This document shows positions 6,793-14,720 of a stretch of 64,000 nt of DNA, piece by piece (position 1 is the stretch's first letter; each line of letters opens with the position of its first letter). The notes under the pieces are model-generated. The model saw only the letters and a program-made list of their open reading frames with translations. It searched no databases and was not told the DNA's origin. This stretch comes from Enterovibrio norvegicus DSM 15893 (lineage in GTDB: Bacteria; Pseudomonadota; Gammaproteobacteria; Enterobacterales; Vibrionaceae). Location of the stretch: contig NZ_FOWR01000024.1 in assembly GCF_900115495.1 (NCBI RefSeq), forward strand, positions 24,107 to 88,106. Direction: 5' to 3'. The position numbers and the translations under genes were made by a program.

Positions 6793-8544
6793 CTAGTCGG
6801 GACGGCTTTGGATTAATAGCCACAATTCCCGCTGTTCTTCGGCTGATAAGCCGACGCTTCGGTCTTTTGCTTGTAACTTGTCTATTTGTTGTGAGACACA
6901 CTGCGCAAGAATCTTGTCCAGTGAATCTAAAAATACATCTAATGCATTGTACTCATTGATGGGAAGTTCCCAACTGGCCAACTTGGCTAACAATGCTTCT
7001 TGTTCGGTGCCGCGCCAAAATTCGAGCAGCTGTCCTGTAGTAATATTGGGACGCTGTATACAGAGTTCAAGCATGGTCGTAAATAATTTAAGACCTGGGA
7101 TGTTGAGATCATCCATTCCGCCTAGCGGGGGAAGCGATTCTGCAAAACGTGGGTTTTGCAATAATAGGGTGATTACCTCACGCATTGGCGTGCGCTTCAT
7201 CTCGGGTAATGGCTTGCGAGCCTGTGCTTTACCTTGTTGACTGATCAGCTTTTCGAGCTGCTGTTCGTCAGGTAATCCGAGCTTTTGTCCAAGCATATTA
7301 CGGAGATAGAGTCTTAATGTGCCACCAGGCACTTTGTCTATCAGTGGTACGGCGAGCGTGGTTAATTTCGCTTTGCCTTCTTGGCTGCTGCTATCAACCT
7401 GCTCCATAAGGGTAGAAAACAAAAACTCTGAAAGCGACATTGCTGCGGCAAGATCGGCTTCAAAGGCGTCTTTTCCTATTTTTCGGACCATGGAGTCAGG
7501 GTCTTCGCCATCAGGCAAGAACATGAACTTGAGTTGGCGTCCGTCATTCAAATGCGGCAGGGCTTGCTCCATGGCACGCCATGCTGCTTCTCGTCCTGCG
7601 CGGTCTCCATCATAACAACAGATGACGTTGGAGGTTTGACGGAACAGGGTCTGCATGTGTTCGGCGGTGGTGGCTGTGCCCAATGAGGCGACGGCGTAAT
7701 CCACACCAAACTGTGCGAGTGCGACCACATCCATATAGCCTTCAACAACCATGAGCTGTTTCGGTTCACGGTGCGCTTGTAGCGCTTCGTAAAGCCCGTA
7801 TAGCTCACGCCCTTTATGGAATATAGGCGTTTCTGGTGAGTTGAGGTATTTGGGTGTGCCGTCATCTAACACGCGACCACCAAAGCCAATCACGCGACCG
7901 CGTCTGTCCCTGATGGGAAACATGACACGTCCACGGAATCGGTCATAACGTCGGCCATTGTCGTTTTCAATCAACATGCCGGTAGAGACCAGTGCTTTCT
8001 GGCTCTCGTTATCTTTACCAAAACGGGTTCGAACTTGATCCCATTCATCGGCAACAAAGCCAACACCAAACTTTTGTACGATTTCGCCAGAAAGCCCACG
8101 CCCTTTAAGATAGTCAATCGCGACATGTCCTGCTTCGGTGCGCAGGCTGCTTTGATAGAACTGGGCAATTTGCCCCATCATTTGGTAAAGGTCGCGTTTC
8201 TGATCGCTTCGTGCATACGGGCCTTTTGGGGCACCGCTGTCGTTTTCACGAGGGACGTCAACGCCGAGTTGAGAGGCGAGCTCTTCAATGGCTTCAACGA
8301 ATTCAAGGCGATCGAACTCCATGATGAAGTCGATGGCATTGCCGTGCACGCCACAACCAAAACAATGATAGAACTGTTTTTCTTGGCTGACGGAAAAAGA
8401 CGGTGTTTTTTCGTTATGGAAAGGGCAGCAGGCACCGTAGTTCTTGCCCTGCTTTTTGAGTTTCACACGTGCGTCTATTAGCTCGACTATGTCCAGTCGG
8501 GCGAGTAGATCGTCAATGAAAGCACGTGGGATTTTTCCTGCCAT
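6793..8544 (-). CDS. dnaG: DNA primase
   Basis: A 583-residue primase that makes RNA primers for chromosome replication together with DnaB helicase. It has an N-terminal CHC2 zinc-binding domain (CCPFHNEKTP followed by FYHCFGCG, residues about 39-65), a central TOPRIM catalytic core with MVVEGYMDVVAL, and a C-terminal helicase-interaction domain. Length matches E. coli (581). It sits between yqeY and rpoD in the macromolecular synthesis operon. Confidence 0.98.
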   Translation of the reverse strand: MAGKIPRAFIDDLLARLDIVELIDARVKLKKQGKNYGACCPFHNEKTPSFSVSQEKQFYHCFGCGVHGNAIDFIMEFDRLEFVEAIEELASQLGVDVPRENDSGAPKGPYARSDQKRDLYQMMGQIAQFYQSSLRTEAGHVAIDYLKGRGLSGEIVQKFGVGFVADEWDQVRTRFGKDNESQKALVSTGMLIENDNGRRYDRFRGRVMFPIRDRRGRVIGFGGRVLDDGTPKYLNSPETPIFHKGRELYGLYEALQAHREPKQLMVVEGYMDVVALAQFGVDYAVASLGTATTAEHMQTLFRQTSNVICCYDGDRAGREAAWRAMEQALPHLNDGRQLKFMFLPDGEDPDSMVRKIGKDAFEADLAAAMSLSEFLFSTLMEQVDSSSQEGKAKLTTLAVPLIDKVPGGTLRLYLRNMLGQKLGLPDEQQLEKLISQQGKAQARKPLPEMKRTPMREVITLLLQNPRFAESLPPLGGMDDLNIPGLKLFTTMLELCIQRPNITTGQLLEFWRGTEQEALLAKLASWELPINEYNALDVFLDSLDKILAQCVSQQIDKLQAKDRSVGLSAEEQRELWLLIQSRPD

Positions 8545-8633
8545 AACCTATTGTTTATGTGATGAGTTTGGGCGAGTCGGTTAATGCTAGCACATGCATA
8601 AGCATGGCGACATTTTACTACCGATAAGATACG

Positions 8634-8673
8634 AACAAGCCGCGCATTCCGCAATTGGATAGCACGGCTTGTT
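8634..8673 (-). terminator. inverted repeat between yqeY and dnaG
   Basis: AACAAGCCG (8634-8642) pairs with CGGCTTGTT (8665-8673) around a 22-base loop, just after the yqeY stop on the minus strand. It lacks a U-run, so it may be an attenuating or processing hairpin that tunes dnaG expression rather than a full terminator. Confidence 0.4.
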
Positions 8674-8690
8674 TGCAGGTTGGAAAAAAT

Positions 8691-9134
8691 TTACGCCAGA
8701 TTAGATTTAACCAATTGGCTAATTTTTCCCATGTCAGCACGGCCCTGAACTTGTGGTTTCAGGATGGCCATGATTTTGCCCATGTCTTGCATGGAGCTCG
8801 CACCAGAGGCTGCAATGGCTTCTTTAACCATTGCATCCACTTCGTCGTCGCTGAGTGGTTGTGGCATGAACTCGTCCAAAACAGAGATTTCAGCCAATTC
8901 CACATCAGCAAGGTCATCACGACCGGCTGACTGGTACTGAGAAACGGAATCGCGACGTTGCTTAACCATTTTGACTAAAACTGCCAACACTTCCTCGTCG
9001 TTCAGCGTTTTCTGACCGTCGATTTCTTGTTGTCTTACTGCAGAAATAACCAAACGAATGGTGCCAAGGCGAGGTTTATCTTTCGCCTTCATCGCTACAA
9101 TTTGTTCGCTTTTAATGCGACTAATCAATTCCAT
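8691..9134 (-). CDS. yqeY: GatB/YqeY domain-containing protein
   Basis: A 147-residue cytosolic protein of the YqeY family, related to the C-terminal tRNA-binding helical domain of amidotransferase subunit GatB. It starts MELISRIKSEQIVAMKAKD and contains the family's conserved FMPQPLSDDEV segment. It lies between rpsU and dnaG, as in Pseudomonas and Vibrio but not E. coli. Its molecular role is unsettled; a link to tRNA or translation is inferred from the fold and from co-transcription with a ribosomal protein. Confidence 0.93.
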   Translation of the reverse strand: MELISRIKSEQIVAMKAKDKPRLGTIRLVISAVRQQEIDGQKTLNDEEVLAVLVKMVKQRRDSVSQYQSAGRDDLADVELAEISVLDEFMPQPLSDDEVDAMVKEAIAASGASSMQDMGKIMAILKPQVQGRADMGKISQLVKSNLA

Positions 9135-9159
9135 TTCACAATTCCTGTATTAATCGTAA

Positions 9160-9375
9160 TTAGTACAGGCGAACGCGGCGTGCGTTCTCACGAGCCAGCT
9201 TCTTCAGGTGACGCTTAACAGCGGCAGCCTTAGCGCGTTTGCGAACGGTAGTTGGCTTTTCGAAGTGCTCACGACGGCGAACTTCAGAAAGAATACCTGC
9301 TTTTTCACAAGAGCGCTTGAAGCGACGCAGTGCTACGTCGAATGGTTCGTTTTCACGTACTTTAACTACTGGCAT
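9160..9375 (-). CDS. rpsU: 30S ribosomal protein S21
   Basis: A 71-residue, strongly basic protein matching S21 over its full length ([19 protein letters not shown] at the start, NARRVRLY at the end). S21 binds the 30S subunit near the anti-Shine-Dalgarno region and helps initiation. It is the first gene of the rpsU-yqeY-dnaG-rpoD operon, 25 bases from yqeY, and is read divergently from tsaD. Confidence 0.98.
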   Translation of the reverse strand: MPVVKVRENEPFDVALRRFKRSCEKAGILSEVRRREHFEKPTTVRKRAKAAAVKRHLKKLARENARRVRLY

Positions 9376-9449
9376 ATGCCTTTCACCTCAGGGGTTGTTC
9401 AGTAATCGCTGGAGACAAAATGACCAGCTTTGATTAAAAATGGTGCGGA

Positions 9450-9479
9450 ATTCTAATCCGATACTGGGGCGCTTGTAAA
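9450..9479 (-). promoter_or_regulatory. probable promoter of the rpsU operon
   Basis: On the minus strand, -35 TTTACA (9474-9479) and -10 TAGAAT (9450-9455) are 18 bp apart, giving a 5' leader of about 70 bases. No clear LexA box was found. Confidence 0.55.
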
Positions 9480-9583
9480 GCATAACTGGTGAATTTGATC
9501 GGGCGCATGTAATATTGCGGCCTGTTTTTGAAACTGGCAGATCGATCGCGGATCGATCTGGGATCCAAGAGAGCTGAGGTGTT

Positions 9584-10603
9584 ATGCGAATTCTGGGCAT
9601 CGAGACATCGTGCGACGAGACTGGCGTTGCGATTTATGATGATGAAAAAGGGCTTTTAGCGCATCAGCTATATAGCCAAGTAAAGCTGCACGCGGACTAC
9701 GGTGGCGTGGTACCGGAGCTGGCATCTCGCGATCATGTGAAGAAAACCATTCCTCTTATTAAAGCGACGCTCGCGGAAGCCGGTTTAACGCCGAGCGACC
9801 TTGATGGCGTGGCCTACACGGCGGGGCCTGGCTTGGTTGGCGCGCTGCTTGTGGGCGCAACCATTGGCCGTAGTCTTGCGTATGCGTGGAACCTGCCTGC
9901 CGTGGCTGTCCACCACATGGAAGGCCATTTGCTTGCGCCTATGTTGGAAGACACACCGCCTCCGTTCCCATTTATTGCACTGTTGGTGTCTGGCGGTCAC
10001 ACTTTGTTGGTTGAAGTGAAGGCCATTGGTGAGTATCAGATCTTGGGTGAATCCATTGATGATGCTGCGGGCGAAGCGTTTGATAAAACCGCGAAGCTGA
10101 TGGGCTTGGATTACCCGGGTGGTCCATTGTTGTCGAAACTGGCTGAGAAAGGTGACAGCGCTCGCTTCACGTTCCCTCGCCCGATGACAACGGTTCCGGG
10201 CTTAGACTTTAGTTTCTCGGGCCTGAAAACCTTTACGGCCAATACCATCGCTGCGAACGATAATGACGATCAAACCCGAGCGGACATTGCGCGCGCATTT
10301 GAAGATGCCGTTGTGGATACGCTGGCAATCAAATGTAAGCGTGCGTTGAAACAGTGTCACATGAAACGTCTTGTGATTGCGGGTGGCGTGAGTGCTAACC
10401 GTCATTTACGCGTGAAGCTTGAAGCTTTGATGACGTCGCTCGGCGGTGAAGTGTATTACCCACGTACTGAATTTTGTACCGACAACGGTGCGATGATTGC
10501 GTACGCAGGTATGCAACGCCTGAAAAACGGCGAGCACAACGATTTGGGCGTGAAAGGTTTCCCACGTTGGCCGATTGACCAGTTGATGACGATTAAATCT
10601 TAA
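9584..10603 (+). CDS. tsaD: tRNA N6-adenosine threonylcarbamoyltransferase TsaD
   Basis: A 339-residue enzyme of the Kae1/TsaD (Gcp) family that transfers threonylcarbamoyl to A37 of ANN-decoding tRNAs together with TsaB and TsaE. The N-terminus [19 protein letters not shown] is diagnostic. The metal-binding HHMEGH motif lies near residues 107-112, and SGGHTLL and [10 protein letters not shown] follow. It is divergent from rpsU, as in E. coli, and a short intergenic region carries both promoters. Confidence 0.97.
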   Translation: MRILGIETSCDETGVAIYDDEKGLLAHQLYSQVKLHADYGGVVPELASRDHVKKTIPLIKATLAEAGLTPSDLDGVAYTAGPGLVGALLVGATIGRSLAYAWNLPAVAVHHMEGHLLAPMLEDTPPPFPFIALLVSGGHTLLVEVKAIGEYQILGESIDDAAGEAFDKTAKLMGLDYPGGPLLSKLAEKGDSARFTFPRPMTTVPGLDFSFSGLKTFTANTIAANDNDDQTRADIARAFEDAVVDTLAIKCKRALKQCHMKRLVIAGGVSANRHLRVKLEALMTSLGGEVYYPRTEFCTDNGAMIAYAGMQRLKNGEHNDLGVKGFPRWPIDQLMTIKS

Positions 10604-10631
10604 GAACTGAATCGGTTCTGGGAAAAGAAAA

Positions 10632-10655
10632 AGCGGACCTAGGTGCTAGGGCCGC
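10632..10655 (-). terminator. plsY terminator overlapping the stop codon
   Basis: AGCGG and CCGCT arms with a pairing CCTAG/CTAGG core form a hairpin that includes the plsY stop. The minus-strand RNA then runs into UUUUUCUUUUC. Confidence 0.7.
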
Positions 10656-11274
10656 TCTGCTCTTCCTTCTCTTCCCTGCGCTTTTTGTTCTTATGCCAAA
10701 TCTTGGTCTCTTCCCCATTCAACAACCGACGAATGTTGTCTTGATGCCTGAAAATGATCAGACACGCCAACATGGCGACGGGCATTGTAAATTGCGGTTT
10801 TACGAGCCAGGTAAAGAAAGGGGCAATCAGTGCGGTCGCTAATGCGCCTGCCGATGAGAAGCCGGTGACTAACACGGCGACAAGCCAAGTGAGGAGCAAA
10901 CCACCGGTGAGATCCAAGCCGATAGGGGCGATGGCACCCAGTGCAGTGGCGACACCTTTTCCGCCTCGGAAATGGAAGAAGATAGGGTAGATGTGGCCTA
11001 AGCAGGCTGCGATACCAATCAAGCCCAGCATGAACGGGTTGATGCCGATGAGGTAGGCGATCCAGACGGGGATCGTGCCTTTGAGCATGTCACACAAGAG
11101 CACCAATCCAGCGGCCAAACGGCCACCCAATCGAAAGACATTCGTTGCGCCAGGGTTGCCTGAGCCTTGGTCTCGTGGGTCGGGTAACCCATACAACCGA
11201 CAGATCAGCACCGCACTGGATATTGAACCCAGTAGATAAGCGGCAACAATCATCAGCATTCCAAGTGCGGTCAT
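10639..11274 (-). CDS. plsY: glycerol-3-phosphate acyltransferase PlsY
   Basis: A 211-residue polytopic inner-membrane enzyme that acylates glycerol-3-phosphate using acyl-phosphate. Conserved PlsY loops are visible: [24 protein letters not shown] and [10 protein letters not shown] near the end. About five hydrophobic segments are present. The start at 11274 gives the usual MTALGML N-terminus; an upstream in-frame extension of 22 residues has no homology and is rejected. The C-terminal tail is unusually long and charged ([14 protein letters not shown]), encoded by a purine-rich stretch that resembles sequences found after other genes in this window. Confidence 0.95.
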   Translation of the reverse strand: MTALGMLMIVAAYLLGSISSAVLICRLYGLPDPRDQGSGNPGATNVFRLGGRLAAGLVLLCDMLKGTIPVWIAYLIGINPFMLGLIGIAACLGHIYPIFFHFRGGKGVATALGAIAPIGLDLTGGLLLTWLVAVLVTGFSSAGALATALIAPFFTWLVKPQFTMPVAMLACLIIFRHQDNIRRLLNGEETKIWHKNKKRREEKEEQSGPST

Positions 11275-11461
11275 TCCATCATCCAACTTTGAACAGTCGC
11301 TAGGGCGGCGAGAACTTGCTATAGTTCGCGCACAAAACACAAGGCCACCTGTTGTATCGGTGCATTGTGTATTAATAGTGTGGTTCGTTATGTGACTGTG
11401 AGCGATGTTACGTGCTTTTGCGCATAATGGGTATCCGACCTCTGAAAAAATTTAGATGAAC

Positions 11462-11815
11462 ATGGATTTAGTATTTATTGAGCAGCTTGAAGTCATTACC
11501 ACCATTGGTGTGTACGACTGGGAGCAACAAATCAAACAGAAGCTCGTGTTTGATATTGAAATGGGTCATGACAACAAACCTGCTGCTAACAGTGATGACG
11601 TGGCTTTTGCGCTAGATTACGCCTCTGTGAGTAATGCCGTTATTCAGCACATTGAACAAGGCCGATTCTTGTTGGTTGAGCGTGTTGCAGAAGAAATTGC
11701 CTCGCTGATTCAGCAGCAATTTTCTGTTTCTTGGATTCGTGTAAAAGTCAGCAAACCGGGAGCTGTGCCACAAGCTCGCGCTGTTGGTGTAGTCATTGAG
11801 CGAGGCACACGGTGA
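11462..11815 (+). CDS. folB: dihydroneopterin aldolase
   Basis: A 117-residue folate enzyme that converts dihydroneopterin to hydroxymethyl-dihydropterin. It starts MDLVFIEQLEVITTIGVYDWE, almost the E. coli FolB N-terminus, which favours the ATG at 11462 over one two codons upstream (11456). Conserved FALDYASV and VKVSKPGAVP segments are present, including the catalytic lysine. It overlaps folK by 4 bases, so the two consecutive steps of folate synthesis are translationally coupled. Confidence 0.95.
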   Translation: MDLVFIEQLEVITTIGVYDWEQQIKQKLVFDIEMGHDNKPAANSDDVAFALDYASVSNAVIQHIEQGRFLLVERVAEEIASLIQQQFSVSWIRVKVSKPGAVPQARAVGVVIERGTR

Positions 11816-12312
11816 CACAAAGAGCAGGTACGCAGGTATTGGTGAGTGTTGGATCGAATATCGAACGCGAACGCCATATTGTTGAAGGGATTGCTGCACT
11901 GAAAGAACTCGATGCGAATTGTCGTAGTTCCCGTGTGTTTGAAGCTGTACCTGTGGGCTTTGAAGGCCCTAATTTTTATAACCTTGTCGTTGAACTTCAT
12001 ACCGATCTAACGCTGGAAGGCATTGTTGCAGCGCTTCGAGACATCGAATCGCGCTGGGGCCGTGAGCGTGATGCGGTGAAGTTTCGTGATCGTACATTAG
12101 ACATTGACCTACTGACCTATGGCGACCGTGTTCAGGCTGAAGGGCCGACATTGCCACGTAAGGATGTCTATAAGTTTGCTTTCACACTCTGGCCTCTCGC
12201 TGAGTTGTGTCCTGAACAGGTGATTCCTGGCGACACGCAAACGTACGAACAAGCATGGAATGCATTCTCTGATGAGCAGCCCCTCTGGCCTGTGTCTGAT
12301 TTTTCCGTGTAA
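11812..12312 (+). CDS. folK: 2-amino-4-hydroxy-6-hydroxymethyldihydropteridine pyrophosphokinase
   Basis: A 166-residue HPPK that moves pyrophosphate from ATP onto hydroxymethyl-dihydropterin, using the FolB product. GSNIERERHI near the N-terminus and the signature DRTLDIDLLTYGD around residues 94-106 are present, including the two magnesium-binding aspartates. The start is GTG within the folB stop region (GTGA overlap). In many enterobacteria folK is elsewhere, next to panB; pairing with folB is the Vibrio-type arrangement. Confidence 0.95.
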   Translation: MTQRAGTQVLVSVGSNIERERHIVEGIAALKELDANCRSSRVFEAVPVGFEGPNFYNLVVELHTDLTLEGIVAALRDIESRWGRERDAVKFRDRTLDIDLLTYGDRVQAEGPTLPRKDVYKFAFTLWPLAELCPEQVIPGDTQTYEQAWNAFSDEQPLWPVSDFSV

Positions 12313-12352
12313 GAAACCTTTTTCTTTTTTAACTTTTAAGTGATGACTAACT

Positions 12353-13156
12353 ATGAGTATGTTTGAAGCCTTTGCGCTGGCTTTAATTCAGGGGCTGACG
12401 GAATTCCTTCCTGTTTCTAGCTCTGCACACCTTATTCTTCCGTCAGAAATTCTTGGTTGGCAAGATCAAGGCCTTGCCTTCGACGTGGCCGTACACGTCG
12501 GTACGCTTCTGGCGGTTGTGGGCTACTTCCGCAAAGAAGTGACGCAGTTACTTGGCGCTTTCTTCCGTTCTATTTTCAAAGGCGAACGCTCATCTGATGC
12601 GACCTTGGCGTGGATGATTGCACTGGCGACCATTCCTGCCTGTATCTTCGGTTTGTTCATGAAAGACATCATCGAGATGTATCTGCGTTCTGCGTGGGTG
12701 ATCGCGGTGACCTGTATTGTGTTTGGTCTTCTGCTTTGGTGGGTGGACAACAATGCGAAATGTGAAATCGATGAATACAAAACCACGCCAAAATCTGCAC
12801 TGCTGATTGGCTTGTCGCAAGCGCTGGCAATGATCCCGGGTACGTCACGCTCTGGTGCAACCATGACCATGGCGCTTTACTTGGGCTACACCCGTGAAGC
12901 GGCGGCACGTTTCTCGTTCCTGATGTCGATTCCCATCATTGTTCTGGCGGGTAGTTACCTTGGCCTTGGCCTCATGAAAAGCGATGTGCCTGTGATGTGG
13001 TCTCCGATCCTTGTGGGTGTGTTTGTGTCGTTCGTGAGCGCCTACATCTGTATTCACTGGTTCTTGAAACTGGTCACGACCATGGGCATGAAACCCTTCG
13101 TTATCTACCGCATTGTGCTGGGCGTAGGCTTGGCGGCGTTCCTTGCAACGCGATAA
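12353..13156 (+). CDS. uppP: undecaprenyl-diphosphatase (BacA/UppP)
   Basis: A 267-residue integral membrane phosphatase that recycles undecaprenyl diphosphate to the monophosphate for peptidoglycan and polysaccharide export; it also gives bacitracin tolerance. Both catalytic motifs are visible: [15 protein letters not shown] near residues 14-28 and [17 protein letters not shown] near 162-178. Six to eight hydrophobic segments follow. It is read in the same direction as folB-folK, 40 bases downstream. Confidence 0.97.
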   Translation: MSMFEAFALALIQGLTEFLPVSSSAHLILPSEILGWQDQGLAFDVAVHVGTLLAVVGYFRKEVTQLLGAFFRSIFKGERSSDATLAWMIALATIPACIFGLFMKDIIEMYLRSAWVIAVTCIVFGLLLWWVDNNAKCEIDEYKTTPKSALLIGLSQALAMIPGTSRSGATMTMALYLGYTREAAARFSFLMSIPIIVLAGSYLGLGLMKSDVPVMWSPILVGVFVSFVSAYICIHWFLKLVTTMGMKPFVIYRIVLGVGLAAFLATR

Positions 13157-13220
13157 GCAGGTTAGGAAGAGCGGGAAAAGAAGGTCCTAGGAAGAAACGT
13201 TTCTAGAGCCTAGTAAAAGA

Positions 13221-13245
13221 AAAGCTGCCGATGGCAGCTTTTTTT
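13221..13245. terminator. bidirectional terminator between uppP and cca
   Basis: AAAGCTGCC and GGCAGCTTT form a tight stem with an ATC-type loop. There are T residues on the plus side and A residues on the other, so it serves both convergent genes. Confidence 0.85.
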
Positions 13246-13273
13246 GTGGGGTTGGTAATCTGTTCTTTAGAAG

Positions 13274-14503
13274 CTAGTTTCTAGCTTCTTCCAAATACTT
13301 CGCAACACTCACCACCCGTCTGCGCGTCAACTCTTCGCGAATGCCTTGGCCTGTAAAGCCTTCCGCCACGATGGGTTTTACCTCCACGCTGTTTGCGGCG
13401 TTAAACGCGCCAAGCAGCCAGTCGGCTTGGGGATACGGGCGATCTTCAAACCCTGTGCGCCCTTGGTGATCGGCTTGGCTGGCGACGGCCAGTTGGGTAA
13501 CGCGTTCGGGTTTTCGCCACACATCATTGCGATCGAATATCTTGATGTAGGTGGAAGCTTTCAGCTCGCCTGCATTGTGCACGTTGGTGTGTTCAGCGCA
13601 GACCAGCAGTGCGGCATCGCGATAGGCGTTGGGGACGCGTACGCGGTCACACACGGCTTTTACGGGCACTTTGCCCGTTGATGTGTGCATTCTGTGGCTT
13701 GGCCACTCCGCTTGCGGCGTAAGGGCTTTGCCGAGGTCATGCAGTTGTGCGGCGAAGCGGATGCAGGTGTCGTCAGTGAGCGTTGCAGCTTGGCGCGCGA
13801 CCATGAGGGTGTGAATGCCAGTGTCAATTTCTGGGTGCCATTGCTCGGGTTGCGGCACGCCAAACAGCGCGTCGATTTCAGGTAGCACCACCGCCAGTGC
13901 GCCGCAATCACGCAGCACACGTAAGAAAACATCTGGGCGCGGCGTCGACAGGGATTTCTCCCATTCAATCCAAACACGCTCTGGGGTGAGTACATCTAAT
14001 TCGCCACTTTCGGCAATGGTGCGCATGAGTGACATGGTGTCATCAGCAACCGTAAAACCCAGATCGTGAAAACGGGCGGCGAAGCGTGCCACGCGCAACA
14101 CGCGCAGTGGATCTTCCACAAAAGCTGGTGAAACATGACGCAGGATTTTATTGTCGAGGTCGGTTTTGCCGCCGTAAGGGTCAACCAAGGTGCCATCATC
14201 GGCTTGGGCGATGGCGTTAATGGTGAGGTCACGGCGCTGCAAGTCTTCTTCAAGCGTCACATCCGATGCGAAGTCGCACACAAAGCCGGTATAGCCTTGG
14301 CCTGATTTTCGTTCAGTGCGAGCCAGTGCGTACTCTTCATGGTTTTTAGGGTGCAAGAAAACGGGAAAGTCCGCCCCAACTTGTTGGTAGCCTGCTTTCA
14401 GCATGGTCTTGATGTCAGCGCCGACAACGACCCAATCTCTGTCTTTTACATCGAGCCCGAGCAATGTATCTCGTACTGCGCCACCCACAAGGAAGGTATT
14501 CAC
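13274..14503 (-). CDS. cca: CCA-adding tRNA nucleotidyltransferase with HD domain
   Basis: A 409-residue multifunctional enzyme that builds or repairs the CCA end of tRNAs. The catalytic head shows [10 protein letters not shown] and KDRDWVVVG with the metal-binding acidic pair, then [10 protein letters not shown] and the [15 protein letters not shown] motif. A C-terminal HD domain with HDLGK (near residue 260) provides phosphatase and phosphodiesterase activity as in E. coli Cca. Length is close to the E. coli protein (412). It is convergent with uppP and divergent from gspAB. Confidence 0.97.
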   Translation of the reverse strand: MNTFLVGGAVRDTLLGLDVKDRDWVVVGADIKTMLKAGYQQVGADFPVFLHPKNHEEYALARTERKSGQGYTGFVCDFASDVTLEEDLQRRDLTINAIAQADDGTLVDPYGGKTDLDNKILRHVSPAFVEDPLRVLRVARFAARFHDLGFTVADDTMSLMRTIAESGELDVLTPERVWIEWEKSLSTPRPDVFLRVLRDCGALAVVLPEIDALFGVPQPEQWHPEIDTGIHTLMVARQAATLTDDTCIRFAAQLHDLGKALTPQAEWPSHRMHTSTGKVPVKAVCDRVRVPNAYRDAALLVCAEHTNVHNAGELKASTYIKIFDRNDVWRKPERVTQLAVASQADHQGRTGFEDRPYPQADWLLGAFNAANSVEVKPIVAEGFTGQGIREELTRRRVVSVAKYLEEARN

Positions 14504-14720
14504 ATTGTTATCCAGTTATTAAGCGATAATAAGATCATGATAAACCCTGCAGATTCACCAAACCACCCGTTATGCGTTCGACGTACAGCGCGATGTGTGT
14601 AAAAGGTGCGAACCTGCGCCCGAATAGTCGGTCATAGGATGTGTTCACCTTTACATGCATAAGGTGTCACGCTACTTTGGCGAGCTTAACGGACAGCATT
14701 GAGGACGTAGAGAACTTCCC

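Noticed and set aside
10632..10680. Frameshift at the plsY C-terminus, given its long charged tail
   Set aside because: The frame is intact to a stop that lies within a terminator; the tail is better explained by a purine-rich repeat extending the reading frame.
11429..11440. 12-mer GGGTATCCGACC shared with 31649-31660
   Set aside because: Both copies are in promoter-side gaps (folB; tolC/nudF), but a single shared 12-mer in 64 kb is weak evidence and no structure is shared around it.
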